Below are positions 25,815-34,743 of a DNA stretch of 64,000 nucleotides, piece by piece. The position numbers and the translations under genes were made by a program. Each line of letters opens with the position of its first letter. Positions within the stretch are counted from its first letter, which is position 1. The notes beneath the pieces were generated by a model. That model searched no databases, was not told where the DNA came from, and was given only the letters and a program-made list of their open reading frames with translations. The stretch is from JANPBY01 sp963805505 (GTDB lineage: Bacteria > Actinomycetota > Actinomycetes > DATJPE01), in NCBI GenBank assembly GCA_963805505.1, contig CAWDUP010000007.1:186001-250000 (forward strand), given 5' to 3'.

Positions 25815-27929
25815 TCAACCGACGGGCATCGGGACGCTCGCGACGCCAGGCTCGAGAAAACGTCGGCCAGTAACACGCTCCGACACCCCGGTGCGATCCA
25901 GCAGAGGGGTCAGGCCGCCGTTCCAGAAGGCGAATCCGGCGCCCGTGATCATGGCCAGGTCCAGGTCCTCTGGGCCAGCGACGACCCCCTCGTCGAGCAT
26001 CCGGCGTGCCTCGTCGGCCAACGCGGCGAGCACCTGGTTGCGCACCTGCTCGCTGGACAGCTCAACAGGATCCGATGGCGTCTCGAACAGCGCCGCGACT
26101 TCGGGGTCGACCTGTTGGACGCCCCCGTCCCAGGTATAGATCGCGGTCTTGCCCGCGGCAACGACTCGCCGGAGGTTCGGGGAGGCATAGAACCGATCGG
26201 GAAAGGCCGCCACGAGCGAGTCAGAGTTGTGCAAGGCGATGGCCGGGCCGACCAGTGCGAGCAGCACGAAGGGGGGCATCGGAGTGATTCCGGCGAAGGC
26301 GCTGTCTGCCACCTCGAAGGGGGTGCCTTCGTCGACGACCCGGCTGACCTCGCCAGTCATTCGCCCGAGCAGCCTGTTGGCGATGAACGAGGGAGAGTCC
26401 TTCACGAGGATCGTGGTCTTCTTCAGAGCCTTGCCCGTCGCGAACGCGGTTGCCAGCGTGGCGTCGTCGGTCTGTTCCGCGCGGACCACCTCGAGCAGCG
26501 GCATCACAGCCACCGGGTTGAAGAAGTGGAATCCGACGACCCGCTCAGGATGAGCAAGGTCCCGGGCCATCTCACCAACCGACAACGACGAGGTGTTCGT
26601 CGCGAGAACGCACGTGTCCGAGACCACTGCCTCGAGCTGGCCGAACACTTCCTGCTTGACCTTCAGGTCCTCGAAGACCGCTTCGATCACGAAGTCGGCG
26701 TCGGCGAAGTCGGACTTGTCGGTGGTTCCGGTCACCAGAGCCTTCAGGCGGTTGGCCCGGTCAGAGTTCACCCGCCCCTTGGCGAGCAGCCCATCGACCT
26801 GCTCGTGCACGTAGGCGACCCCCCTGTCCACCCGCTGCTGGTCGAGATCGGTGAGGACGACCGGCACCTCGAGCCGTTGCGCGAACAGCAGCGCCAGCTG
26901 ACCGGCCATCAGGCCGGCACCCACGACGCCCACCTTGGTGATCGGGCGCGCCAAGCCCTTGTCAGGGGCGCCTACCGGGCGTCGCGCCCTTTTCTGCACC
27001 AGGTCGAACGCATAGAGCCCCGCCCTGAGCTCGTCGCTCATGACCAGGTCGGCCAGGATCTCGTCCTCGGCCGCAAAGGCCTCGTCGCGCGATGCGGTCC
27101 GCGCGCCGGCGATCAGATCGAGGGCGTGGTACGGCGCGGGAGCGGCTCCTGCGGTCCGGCCGTCGGCGATCGCCTTGCCCCGGGCGATCGCTGCGCTCCA
27201 GGTCTCCTCGGAGGTGCTGACCTCGGGTCGCTGCACGGCCACCTGCTCGGTGAGCACCCGAGCTGCCCAGCGCAGCGACTCCGCGACGAAGTCGGCCGGC
27301 TCGAGGAGCACGTCTGCGACGCCCAGCTCGGCGGCCTGGGTGGGCTTCAGCTGCTTGTTCTGGTTGAGCGCGTTCTCGATGATCACGCTCACGGCGGCAT
27401 CTGGGCCGATCAGTCGGGGCAGGAGGTAGCAGCCGCCCCAGCCGGGGACGAGCCCCAAGAAGCACTCCGGAAGCGACAGGGCGGCCGCGCCGGAGGACAG
27501 CGTGCGATAGGTGCAGTGCAACGCGATCTCGATGCCTCCACCCATGGCTGCGCCATTGACGAAAGCGAACGTCGGGACATCGAGCTCGCCGAATCGTCGG
27601 AACGTGTCGTGCCCGAGGCGGGCGAAGGCCAAAGCGTCGGACCGCTCGCGTACGGCCGAGACTCCGGACAGGTCGGCGCCGACGGCGAAGACGAAGGGTT
27701 TGCCGGTGATGCACACGGCGGCCAGCTCCGGCCAGGTGGCGATGTCGTCCAGAGCTGCGTTGATGGAGGCAAGGCCGGCCGGGCCGAACGTCGAAGGCCT
27801 GGTGTGGTCCTGTCCGTTATCCAGCGTGATGAGTGCGGCGACCCCGGCTCCGTAGGGCAGAACGACTCGACGGACCAACGCCTTCGTGACGACCTCGTCC
27901 GGCAGCGTCGCCGGCGACGTGGCGGTCAC
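25815..27929 (-). CDS. fadB: Fatty-acid oxidation complex alpha subunit: enoyl-CoA hydratase / 3-hydroxyacyl-CoA dehydrogenase
   Basis: 704 residues from GTG 27929, which overlaps the thiolase stop by 4 nt. N-terminal crotonase domain (about residues 1-190) with FVNGAAMGGGIEIALH and SLPECFLGLVPGWGG, holding the two catalytic Glu positions. The NAD-binding domain starts near residue 310 with VGVVGAGLMAGQLALLFAQ, followed by the substrate loop NTSSLSVGEMA and HFFNPVAVMPLLEVV (catalytic His), and a C-terminal 3HCDH domain. Together with the thiolase it performs the last three steps of beta-oxidation. The pair resembles Streptomyces SCO6026/6027 in order (from memory). Confidence 0.92.
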   Translation of the reverse strand: MTATSPATLPDEVVTKALVRRVVLPYGAGVAALITLDNGQDHTRPSTFGPAGLASINAALDDIATWPELAAVCITGKPFVFAVGADLSGVSAVRERSDALAFARLGHDTFRRFGELDVPTFAFVNGAAMGGGIEIALHCTYRTLSSGAAALSLPECFLGLVPGWGGCYLLPRLIGPDAAVSVIIENALNQNKQLKPTQAAELGVADVLLEPADFVAESLRWAARVLTEQVAVQRPEVSTSEETWSAAIARGKAIADGRTAGAAPAPYHALDLIAGARTASRDEAFAAEDEILADLVMSDELRAGLYAFDLVQKRARRPVGAPDKGLARPITKVGVVGAGLMAGQLALLFAQRLEVPVVLTDLDQQRVDRGVAYVHEQVDGLLAKGRVNSDRANRLKALVTGTTDKSDFADADFVIEAVFEDLKVKQEVFGQLEAVVSDTCVLATNTSSLSVGEMARDLAHPERVVGFHFFNPVAVMPLLEVVRAEQTDDATLATAFATGKALKKTTILVKDSPSFIANRLLGRMTGEVSRVVDEGTPFEVADSAFAGITPMPPFVLLALVGPAIALHNSDSLVAAFPDRFYASPNLRRVVAAGKTAIYTWDGGVQQVDPEVAALFETPSDPVELSSEQVRNQVLAALADEARRMLDEGVVAGPEDLDLAMITGAGFAFWNGGLTPLLDRTGVSERVTGRRFLEPGVASVPMPVG

Positions 27930-29152
27930 GATTCGCCCCTTCCGTCGTATCCGGGGTTCTCCCAGATGACCGTGCCGCCCATGCCGAGGCCGACGCACAT
28001 CGCGGTAAGGCCGTAGCGCACCTCAGGATGATCCTGGAACTGTCGAGCGAGCTGGGTCATCAGGCGTACCCCTGAAGAGGCCAACGGATGCCCGACCGCG
28101 ATGGCACCGCCATAAGGGTTCACGCGGTCGTCGTCGTCGCTGATCCCGAAGTGGTCCAGGAACGCCAAGACCTGCACGGCGAACGCCTCGTTCAGCTCGA
28201 ACAGGCCGATGTCGTCGATGCTCAGGCCGGTGCGAGCGAGTGCCTTCTCCGTCGAGGGGACAGGCCCAACGCCCATCACCTCTGGTTCGACGCCGGCGAA
28301 GCCGTAGCCGACGAGTCGCATCTTCGCGGTGAGCCCCAGCTCACCGGCGACGTCCTCCGCAGCGACCACGCAGGCGGTCGCTCCATCGTTGAGTCCCGCG
28401 GCGTTGCCGGCGGTCACCCGTCCGTGCGGTCGGAACGGTGTCTTGAGGTCGGCCAGTCCCTCGAGGGTGGTGCCAGGTCGTGGTGGCTCGTCGACGCTGG
28501 CGAGGTCCCAGCCGTCGTCGGCGGTGCGCGTTCCGATCGAGACCAGGTCGTCCTGGATCAGCCCGTCGGCGTAGGCCTTGGCTAGCTTCTCCTGGCTGCC
28601 GACCGCGAACGCATCCGCTCGCTGCTTGGTGATGGCCGGGTAGCGGTCATGGAGGTTCTCGGCTGTGTTTCCCATGATCAATGCGCTGGGATCGACCAGC
28701 CGCTCGGCCAGGAAGCGAGGATTGGGATCGATTCCTTCACCCATCGGGTGGTGCCCCATGTGCTCGACCCCTCCGGCAAGCGCCACGTCGTAGGCGCCGA
28801 AGGCCACGCCGCTGGCCACGGTGGTGACCGCCGTCATGGCGCCTGCGCACATCCGGTCGATGGCAAAGCCAGGGACGCTGCGCGGCAGTCCGGCCAGCAG
28901 CGCGGCCGATCGGCCGATCGTCAGCCCTTGGTCGCCGGTCTGGGTGGTCGCCGCGATCGCGACCTCGTCGATCCGCTCGGGGGGCAGGCCGGGGTTGCGC
29001 CGGATGAGCTCGCGGATGAGGGCGACGACGAGGTCGTCGCTTCGGGTCTCGGCATACAGGCCGTTGGGGCCGGCCTTGCCGAAGGGCGTACGGACTCCGT
29101 CCACGAAGACGACGTCCCTGACCGAGCGCGGGGGGCGAGTGACTGCTGACAC
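27926..29152 (-). CDS. fadA: Acetyl-CoA C-acyltransferase (3-ketoacyl-CoA thiolase)
   Basis: 408 residues from the start codon at 29152. It cleaves 3-ketoacyl-CoA with CoA. The nucleophilic Cys102 is in IDRMCAGAM; the active-site His is in GGAIAVGHPLASSG; the second Cys is in TAMCVGLGMGG. It is translationally coupled to the fadB gene. The promoter must lie in the 175-nt gap upstream, where an inverted repeat (29186-29197) sits 34 nt from the start codon. Confidence 0.93.
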   Translation of the reverse strand: MSAVTRPPRSVRDVVFVDGVRTPFGKAGPNGLYAETRSDDLVVALIRELIRRNPGLPPERIDEVAIAATTQTGDQGLTIGRSAALLAGLPRSVPGFAIDRMCAGAMTAVTTVASGVAFGAYDVALAGGVEHMGHHPMGEGIDPNPRFLAERLVDPSALIMGNTAENLHDRYPAITKQRADAFAVGSQEKLAKAYADGLIQDDLVSIGTRTADDGWDLASVDEPPRPGTTLEGLADLKTPFRPHGRVTAGNAAGLNDGATACVVAAEDVAGELGLTAKMRLVGYGFAGVEPEVMGVGPVPSTEKALARTGLSIDDIGLFELNEAFAVQVLAFLDHFGISDDDDRVNPYGGAIAVGHPLASSGVRLMTQLARQFQDHPEVRYGLTAMCVGLGMGGTVIWENPGYDGRGES

Positions 29153-29185
29153 GCTGAGCTCCTCAGAAGGCGGTTGCTGCCATGT

Positions 29186-29197
29186 TACTCGCCAGTA
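29186..29197. promoter_or_regulatory. Candidate operator of the fadAB operon
   Basis: TACT-CGCC-AGTA, an imperfectly extended inverted repeat reading CTACTGGCGAGTAACATG towards the thiolase gene, 34-45 nt before its start codon. Beta-oxidation operons of actinobacteria are commonly controlled by TetR-family repressors at short palindromes of about this shape. The identification rests on position and symmetry only. Confidence 0.4.
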
Positions 29198-29327
29198 GGG
29201 GGTGCTTCGGGGCGGGCTGCCGCCGGTTCAAACCACCGTCACGCTGCACTGCGCAGATCCCGATGACCCGGGGCTTGGCCTCGCAGCGGCGGGTGACTCC
29301 GACCGCACCGCTGAGACTCGGCGGGGG

Positions 29328-30041
29328 TCAGCCGGCCAGGTGCTTGGTGGCCTCGCGTCGGGTAAGCCCTGATAGCTGATCGCGGTGCTCGTCGACGTAG
29401 TCACGCACCCAGCCCGGTTCGTAGCGGGCGACCTCACGCAGCGCCCAACCACACGCCTTGCGGAGCCAGAACTCTTGACGCGCCAGGTTTGGCGCCAAGC
29501 AATCAGCGAGCAGCTCCAGGTCGAGGTCGTCACGAGCCCCGAGCTGGCTGAGGACGGCAGCTCGGCGAAGCCAGATGTCGTCGTCGACGGCCCATGCGCG
29601 CACCAAGGGGTTGACCTCGGTGGGGTAGGCCCGCCGGATAGGACTCAGCAGCTGGCCGGCAATCCAGTCGACGAGGTCCCACCACGCGCCGGTCACCACA
29701 AGATGGCGGTAGTGCACCAAGACCGCTGGGTCCTGCCAATCCCTGGCGCAGCGGTGCCCGGCGAGGACGAGCGCGGCATAGCGCTCCTCCCGGTGCCCAG
29801 CACCGTCGTACATCGCGAGCACCGTGGCCTGCCAGGCCTCACGAACCGGGAACGGGTGCTCGTCGATCACCTGCTTGCTCACCCGCCGCAGCACCGGCAT
29901 GCGCACGCCGTAGAAGGGCATCGAGGACTTCATGTAGGCCTGCATCCCCGCTGCCCGTTCGCGGTCGGCAACCTCCGCCAGCGCACGGCGGATGCTGGCG
30001 ATCAGCTCGTCGTCGACCAGTCGGCTCGGGCGCTGTCTCAC
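29328..30041 (-). CDS. DNA alkylation repair protein (AlkD-like HEAT-repeat glycosylase)
   Basis: 237 residues from GTG 30041, chosen because it overlaps the RNase D stop by 4 nt. All-helical HEAT-like repeats of PF08713: MKSSMPFYGVRMPVLRRVSK near the N-terminus, then HLVVTGAWWDLVDWIAGQLL and the C-terminal EFWLRKACGWALREVARYEP. AlkD relatives excise positively charged N3- and N7-alkylpurines; the conserved Trp and Asp in the AWWDLVDW block fit the DNA-facing groove. Probably expressed with the RNase D gene. Confidence 0.9.
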   Translation of the reverse strand: MRQRPSRLVDDELIASIRRALAEVADRERAAGMQAYMKSSMPFYGVRMPVLRRVSKQVIDEHPFPVREAWQATVLAMYDGAGHREERYAALVLAGHRCARDWQDPAVLVHYRHLVVTGAWWDLVDWIAGQLLSPIRRAYPTEVNPLVRAWAVDDDIWLRRAAVLSQLGARDDLDLELLADCLAPNLARQEFWLRKACGWALREVARYEPGWVRDYVDEHRDQLSGLTRREATKHLAG

Positions 30042-31297
30042 CCGTCGCCCTTGGTGCGGACGCGTTGCAGAGCGCGGGCGATGACCGGTGCGGTGAGCTG
30101 GATCTGCCAGTGGCGGGCTCGGTGCAGAGCGAGAACCGTGGCCACACCGCCTTCGGACAGATCCTCCGGAGGTGTCCAGCACAGTCGCCGAACCGTGTCA
30201 GGGGCCAGCAGGTTCTCGACCGGCAGCCGGTGCTCGTCGGCTACGGCAGCAACGGCTGTCCGGGCCGCTCCGAGCCGGGCCGCCGCCGCCGGGTCTCTGT
30301 CGGACCAGACGCGGGCAGGTGGGGGTGCGTCGCTCGTCAGGGAGATCTCTGGCAGCTGGTCATCGGGCAGGGCCGCGGCCTCGGCGAGCGCACCGAACCA
30401 GAGGTCGACCTGTCGGCGCGTGGCCCGGCCGCCGAAGCCTTGGACCGCGAGCAGCCCGGCCGCGTTGGTGGGCGCCGCGAGCGCGGCTTCGATGATTGCC
30501 GCGTCCGGAAGGATCCGGCCGGGGGCGATGTCCCGGCGTCTGGCCTGTGCGTCCCGGGTGTTCCACAGGGAACGAACCGCGGCCATGCCCCGCCGACCGC
30601 GCACCCGGTGCAGGCCGGACGTGCGGCGCCACGGATCGGTGCGGGGAGGCGGCGGGGGAGCGGCTGCGATGGCGGCGAACTCCTCCTCGGCCCAGCTGAG
30701 CTTGCCCTGCCGGTCAAGCTCTTCGGCGACCGCGTTGCGCAGTTCCACGAGCACTTCGACGTCCAGTGCGGCGTATCGCAACCACGCGTCCGGAAGTGGC
30801 CTCGTCGACCAGTCAGCTGCCGAATGGCCCTTCTCGAGGGCGTACCCGAGCACGTTCTCGACCAACGGACCGAGACCGACCCGCGGGTAGCCGGCCAGTC
30901 TGGCGCCGAGCTCGGTGTCGAAGATCCGGGTTGGTCGCATACCGACCTCGGCCAGGCAGGGCAGGTCCTGCGAGGCCGCGTGCAGGACCCACTCGGTGTC
31001 GGCCAGCGCGGTGCCGAGTGACGAAAGGTCCGGCACCCCGATGGGGTCGATGAGCACTGACCCGGCGCCCGCACGGCGTAGTTGAACGAGATAGGCACGC
31101 TGTCCGTAGCGGTACCCCGACGCCCGTTCGGCATCGACGGCTACGGGGCCGTCGCCGGCTGCCAGTGCACGGCTCGCGCTGTCCAGCGCCGGCCCGGTCG
31201 TGATGACCTCTGGGAGCCCGTCCCTGGGTGCGAGCAGCGGGATCGGTGCTGGCGCTTCGGCCTCGGCTTCGGCGGCGTCCTGGCTGGCCTCGGTCAC
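30038..31297 (-). CDS. rnd: Ribonuclease D family 3'-5' exonuclease with HRDC domain
   Basis: 419 residues from GTG 31297. The DEDD exonuclease domain (about residues 25-205) has Exo I AVDAERASGYRYG, Exo II VLHAASQDLPCL, and Exo III YAALDVEVLVELR with the Tyr-x3-Asp pattern. An HRDC helical domain follows at about residues 240-320. RNase D trims tRNA and other structured RNA 3' ends. A similar gene sits between dxs and hemE in mycobacteria, which supports a conserved core location here. Coupled to the alkylation-repair gene by a 4-nt overlap. Confidence 0.9.
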   Translation of the reverse strand: MTEASQDAAEAEAEAPAPIPLLAPRDGLPEVITTGPALDSASRALAAGDGPVAVDAERASGYRYGQRAYLVQLRRAGAGSVLIDPIGVPDLSSLGTALADTEWVLHAASQDLPCLAEVGMRPTRIFDTELGARLAGYPRVGLGPLVENVLGYALEKGHSAADWSTRPLPDAWLRYAALDVEVLVELRNAVAEELDRQGKLSWAEEEFAAIAAAPPPPPRTDPWRRTSGLHRVRGRRGMAAVRSLWNTRDAQARRRDIAPGRILPDAAIIEAALAAPTNAAGLLAVQGFGGRATRRQVDLWFGALAEAAALPDDQLPEISLTSDAPPPARVWSDRDPAAAARLGAARTAVAAVADEHRLPVENLLAPDTVRRLCWTPPEDLSEGGVATVLALHRARHWQIQLTAPVIARALQRVRTKGDG

Positions 31298-31336
31298 GGC
31301 GCAGAGCCTAGGCCCCCGCTCGTTGGGGTGGTGCGA

Positions 31337-31945
31337 CTAGTCGATGACTCCTGCGCGCAGGGCGACGGCGACCATCTCGGCCCGGTCCCCGGTGCCGAGC
31401 TTGCGCGCGATCCGCGCGAGGTGGCTCTTAACGGTCAGGGCAGACAGCTGGAGGGCCTGGCCGATGTCCCGGTTGGACTGCCCACCGGCAACCAGCTGCA
31501 GCACCTCGAGCTCGCGTGCGGACAAGCCGTCGACCCCTGAGCCGGCTCCCCGTGGGCGGGGCGTCGACTCACGGTTCGGAGTGTCAGAGACGACAAACCC
31601 CCGTACGCCTGCCGCGAGTGCAGCGCGAACCGAGAAGGGATCGCCGTCGGCGGACAACGCAATCCCGCGCTGCCAGCCAGCGGCTCGCAGCTCGGCCAGC
31701 AGGGCCACCCCGGACCCATCGGGCAGTCCCACCTCGACCACGACCAGATCGCGTGGCTCGCCGGTACGGGTGCGAGCTCGGGCCTCGGCGACGCTGGCCG
31801 CCTCCATCACCTCGAGAGCGCCCAGGGTCGTGAGACCCCGGACCACGAGGTCGCGGAGATGGCCGTCGGTCACGACGACAAGCGCGCTGAAGCGCGCGGT
31901 GCGCACCGCGAACGGCGTGCCCCGGCTTTCGACGAGTGCGCTCAC
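31337..31945 (-). CDS. Orphan LuxR-type response regulator with degenerate receiver (WhiI-like position)
   Basis: 202 residues from GTG 31945. Receiver-like domain (about residues 18-122), then a LuxR/NarL helix-turn-helix (about 138-200, GLSARELEVLQLVAGGQSNR and LTVKSHLARIARKL). The phosphorylation pocket is broken: the usual Asp is Glu71 (VVVEVGLPDGSG), the conserved Lys is Ser120 (GFVVSD), and the N-terminal acidic pair reads Thr-Asp. No sensor kinase gene is nearby. In Streptomyces the atypical regulator WhiI lies between an exonuclease-side gene and a DUF3000 gene followed by hemE; here too DUF3000 and hemE follow. Orthology is inferred from position and degeneracy. Confidence 0.85.
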   Translation of the reverse strand: MSALVESRGTPFAVRTARFSALVVVTDGHLRDLVVRGLTTLGALEVMEAASVAEARARTRTGEPRDLVVVEVGLPDGSGVALLAELRAAGWQRGIALSADGDPFSVRAALAAGVRGFVVSDTPNRESTPRPRGAGSGVDGLSARELEVLQLVAGGQSNRDIGQALQLSALTVKSHLARIARKLGTGDRAEMVAVALRAGVID

Positions 31946-32047
31946 TCGTCCTCCTGCTCGATCGCTGGCGGACTGTTGTCCTCACCAGCATCGGCGTCCG
32001 AACGGGTGAACTGAAGGCGCCTCACGAGACTTCGGATCTGTGCCGCC

Positions 32048-32641
32048 TCAGCGTCGGCGGCGCCCCCGGGTCAACGCAACGACGCCCGGCGCGAGGGGAG
32101 GCAGCCCCGTCGTCGTGGCCAACAGGTCGGCCCATGCCTCGAGGTGTGGCCCTATCCGGGCATCCAGCGCCGTCCAAGAGGCGCGAATCTCGACCTCCGC
32201 GGTGGGGTCTCGGTCGCTCATCGCCCCGAAGGACTCAGACGACACGCGGGTGACGGTCCCGCTCGGGGAGCCGTAGGGGGCTTCGTGGGCCTGGAGCGCT
32301 TCGGTCAACCACGACCAGCCCACGGACGGCAGCATGGGGTCGGCCGCCACCTCGGGCTCGACCGCGGCGCGTACGAACGTGACGACCCTGAAGGTGCCGT
32401 TCCAGGTCTCATGCCCAGCCGGGTCGTGCAGCAGCACGAACCGGCCGCTGCCGAGCTCCTCGGAGGTGTCGTCGGTCGGGTCGGCGACGACGTCACCGGT
32501 CATGGCGACAGCCCAAGGGGCGAGTCGTTGTGGCGCTGGCGCCTCGTCGAGGATCAGCTCCGGGCGCAGGCGTACCGATCGCAAGGACTCACACGCCCGG
32601 CGGAAGGTCTCCGGGGCGTCATCCTCGTGAGTGGCGACCAT
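32048..32641 (-). CDS. DUF3000 family protein
   Basis: 197 residues from ATG 32641; the frame stays open upstream but the conserved part starts here. It begins MVATHEDDAPETFRRACESL and has WAVAMTGDVVAD, GRFVLLHDPAGHETWNGTFR and a C-terminal ASWTALDARIGPHLEAWADL block, as in DUF3000, an actinobacterial family of unknown function. Soluble and probably cytoplasmic. It is upstream of, and probably co-oriented in expression with, the LuxR regulator (102-nt gap). Confidence 0.88.
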   Translation of the reverse strand: MVATHEDDAPETFRRACESLRSVRLRPELILDEAPAPQRLAPWAVAMTGDVVADPTDDTSEELGSGRFVLLHDPAGHETWNGTFRVVTFVRAAVEPEVAADPMLPSVGWSWLTEALQAHEAPYGSPSGTVTRVSSESFGAMSDRDPTAEVEIRASWTALDARIGPHLEAWADLLATTTGLPPLAPGVVALTRGRRRR

Positions 32642-32759
32642 GCTCGTCAGCGTAGGTGGCCGAGGACGTGCCTTCGTGTTCGCAACGCCGGAGGCCCGGT
32701 CGCCTCTGCTCCCAGCGCCCGCCGCCGGGGTGCGCCGCTGGCGCCGTAGGGTCTGCCGG

Positions 32760-33605
32760 ATGGCCGCATTCCTCGCCCTGCTCTCCAGTGCTTTGTGGGG
32801 TACGGCCGACTTCGTCGGGGGGCTGGCGGCCAGGCGGCTGCCCGCCTTCGCCGTTGTCGCGTGGGCGCAGGCCTGCGCCCTGGTGCTGGTTCTGGTCTGG
32901 TGCATCGCGGCCTGGGCCTTCACCGATCCCGCCGGCTACCTCCCGTGGGCGGTGGCAGCCGGTCTGGTCGGCACCGTCTCGTTGGTCGCGTTCTATGCCG
33001 CGCTCGCCGCTGGGACCATGGGGGTCGTTGCGCCGATCGCCGCTTCCGGGGTGGTCGTCCCGGTCATCATCGGCCTGATCCAGGGCGACTCACCGTCGGT
33101 GGCGCAGCTGGTGGGCATCGGGGCTGCCGTTCTGGGAATCATCCTGGCCTCCGGTCCAGAGCTGCGCGGTGTTGAGAAGGGGGGCGCGGCCGGTGGCGCC
33201 CGGGTGCTCGTCCTGGCCGGCGTGGCCGCAGTCGGGTTCGGCCTGGTGCTGTGGTTGATCCGTGAGGCCGCGCAGTACTCGGTGTCGATGACGCTGCTGA
33301 CGCAGCGCGCGACGAGCGTCACTCTGGCAGTGGTCGTGGCGCTCGCCGTTCGATCGCTCGGTGGAGTACGTCCCCGCGACCTGCCGGTGCTCGCACTGGT
33401 GGGGTTCGGGGACGTGGCGGCCAACGGGGCATTCGCGCTGGCGTCGACGTTGGGATTGTTGTCGGTGGTGAGTGTGCTCGGCTCCCTCTACCCGGTGGCC
33501 ACCGTGCTGCTGGCTAGGTTCATCCTGCACGAACGACTCGCTCGGGTGCAGCAGGTCGGAGTGGTGGTCGCGCTGAGCGGAGTCGTGCTCCTCGGGATCG
33601 GCTAG
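32760..33605 (+). CDS. EamA/DMT-family transporter
   Basis: 281 residues from ATG 32760. Ten hydrophobic helices in two EamA repeats; the N-terminus FLALLSSALWGTADFVGGL and the second-repeat end with VSVLGSLYPVATVLLARFIL and EQ-like LHERLARVQQVG are typical of drug/metabolite transporters. Substrate unknown. It is divergent from the DUF3000 gene, and its stop overlaps the end of the convergent cupin gene by 4 nt. Confidence 0.88.
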   Translation: MAAFLALLSSALWGTADFVGGLAARRLPAFAVVAWAQACALVLVLVWCIAAWAFTDPAGYLPWAVAAGLVGTVSLVAFYAALAAGTMGVVAPIAASGVVVPVIIGLIQGDSPSVAQLVGIGAAVLGIILASGPELRGVEKGGAAGGARVLVLAGVAAVGFGLVLWLIREAAQYSVSMTLLTQRATSVTLAVVVALAVRSLGGVRPRDLPVLALVGFGDVAANGAFALASTLGLLSVVSVLGSLYPVATVLLARFILHERLARVQQVGVVVALSGVVLLGIG

Positions 33606-34702
33606 GCCGGATTCGGCGGGACGGTGACGACGAGCAGCTCGAGATCGGGCGACGTCGCGGTCAGGGTTGATGTGGATCCTTCCGGAAGGACGAAGGAGTC
33701 CGCGCGGGTCAGAGGTTCTGCCAGGTCCGACTCGTGAGCCAGGGTGGCCGAGCCGTCGAGCAGGAAGACGAAGCAGAACTCGTCCGGATTGACCCACTCC
33801 TGCGCCCGGTTGGCGGCGTCCAGGTCTCGGACGCGGACGACGTGGGCTCTGGCCACCCCGCCCGTCGCCTGAGTCATCCCGGTGTCGCGGACCTCGTAGC
33901 CGCTGAGCTGCCAGGCGGCCCAAGGCGCGTCGGCGGCCACGTGCCGCAGAAACACCTGCCCATCGAAGTCCCGATCCGGGTGCACCTCTGGTGTCGGCAG
34001 GGGCAGGTCGTGATCGGCGCGGGTCACGTGCTCGGCCGGGCAACTGATCTCCACGACCTCCATGGCTCCCGAGCTCTCGAGGACCCGGTGCCGGATCTGC
34101 GGGGGCTGCAGGACACAGTCGCCGGCCTGCAGGATGAACGGCTCGCCTTGGTCTTCGTACACCAGCCGCACCCACCCGCGGGCGCAGAAGATCATCTGGA
34201 AGTGGATCCGGTGGTAGTGCACATAGTCCGGGACCGGCCCCGGATCGGGAACGAGAATGTGAGAGGCGATGTATCGCCCGCCCAGCCGACCCGGGATGAG
34301 ATCTCGGTAGAGCATCCCGGCACGTCCCTCTGAGCCGGGATGAACGTCGGGAGCCTTGGTGAGCACGAACCGCGCATCGATCGGGGGGAGGACCACTGGC
34401 GGGTCCGCGTTGACGAGCAGCACCTTGGTCCCGTTGGGCGCGGTCAGCTCGCGGCTGCCACCAGCGACAGAATCCGGGTCGTCCACTGCCAGCCGGAGTG
34501 TCCCTGGGGACCCGACGGCGTCCTCGGCGAGCCGTACTCGTGCACCGTGCCCTGACACCGCCGCCTCCGTGGGCTCGTCGGCCGGCATGATCTCGTCGAC
34601 CCGAAAACCGAGGACCTTCGTGAAGAAGCGCAAGGTCTCGTCGAGGTCGTCGCAGGGCAGGACGACTTCGGCGGAGCGGACGCTCTCAAGCAGTTGCGAC
34701 AT
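33602..34702 (-). CDS. VOC-domain / double-cupin fusion protein
   Basis: 366 residues from ATG 34702. Residues 1 to about 100 form a VOC (glyoxalase-like) half: VRSAEVVLPCDDLDETLRFF, GFRVDEIMPADEP, and ending in APNGTKVLLV. Residues about 135-240 form a first cupin with YVHYHRIHFQMIFCARGWV, LQAGDCVLQPPQIRHRV; a second, more degenerate cupin (about 260-366) has FVFLLDGSATLAHE and ADSFVLPEG. The first cupin keeps its His-rich metal site, the second lacks it. This looks like a dioxygenase or epimerase-like enzyme on a small hydrophobic ring or sugar, but no substrate can be named. Confidence 0.75.
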   Translation of the reverse strand: MSQLLESVRSAEVVLPCDDLDETLRFFTKVLGFRVDEIMPADEPTEAAVSGHGARVRLAEDAVGSPGTLRLAVDDPDSVAGGSRELTAPNGTKVLLVNADPPVVLPPIDARFVLTKAPDVHPGSEGRAGMLYRDLIPGRLGGRYIASHILVPDPGPVPDYVHYHRIHFQMIFCARGWVRLVYEDQGEPFILQAGDCVLQPPQIRHRVLESSGAMEVVEISCPAEHVTRADHDLPLPTPEVHPDRDFDGQVFLRHVAADAPWAAWQLSGYEVRDTGMTQATGGVARAHVVRVRDLDAANRAQEWVNPDEFCFVFLLDGSATLAHESDLAEPLTRADSFVLPEGSTSTLTATSPDLELLVVTVPPNPA

Positions 34703-34743
34703 GTTCGGACGCTACACCGCGAGCATCACCGGCGGGCCAGCGC

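Noticed and set aside
25743..28016. Plus-strand open frame of 757 codons
   Set aside because: Antisense of the fadB gene; no recognisable domain, typical wobble-GC shadow.
29215..29240. Sequence GGTTCAAACC resembling a tRNA T-loop
   Set aside because: Flanking bases do not pair as a T-stem, and no acceptor, D or anticodon arms can be drawn nearby.
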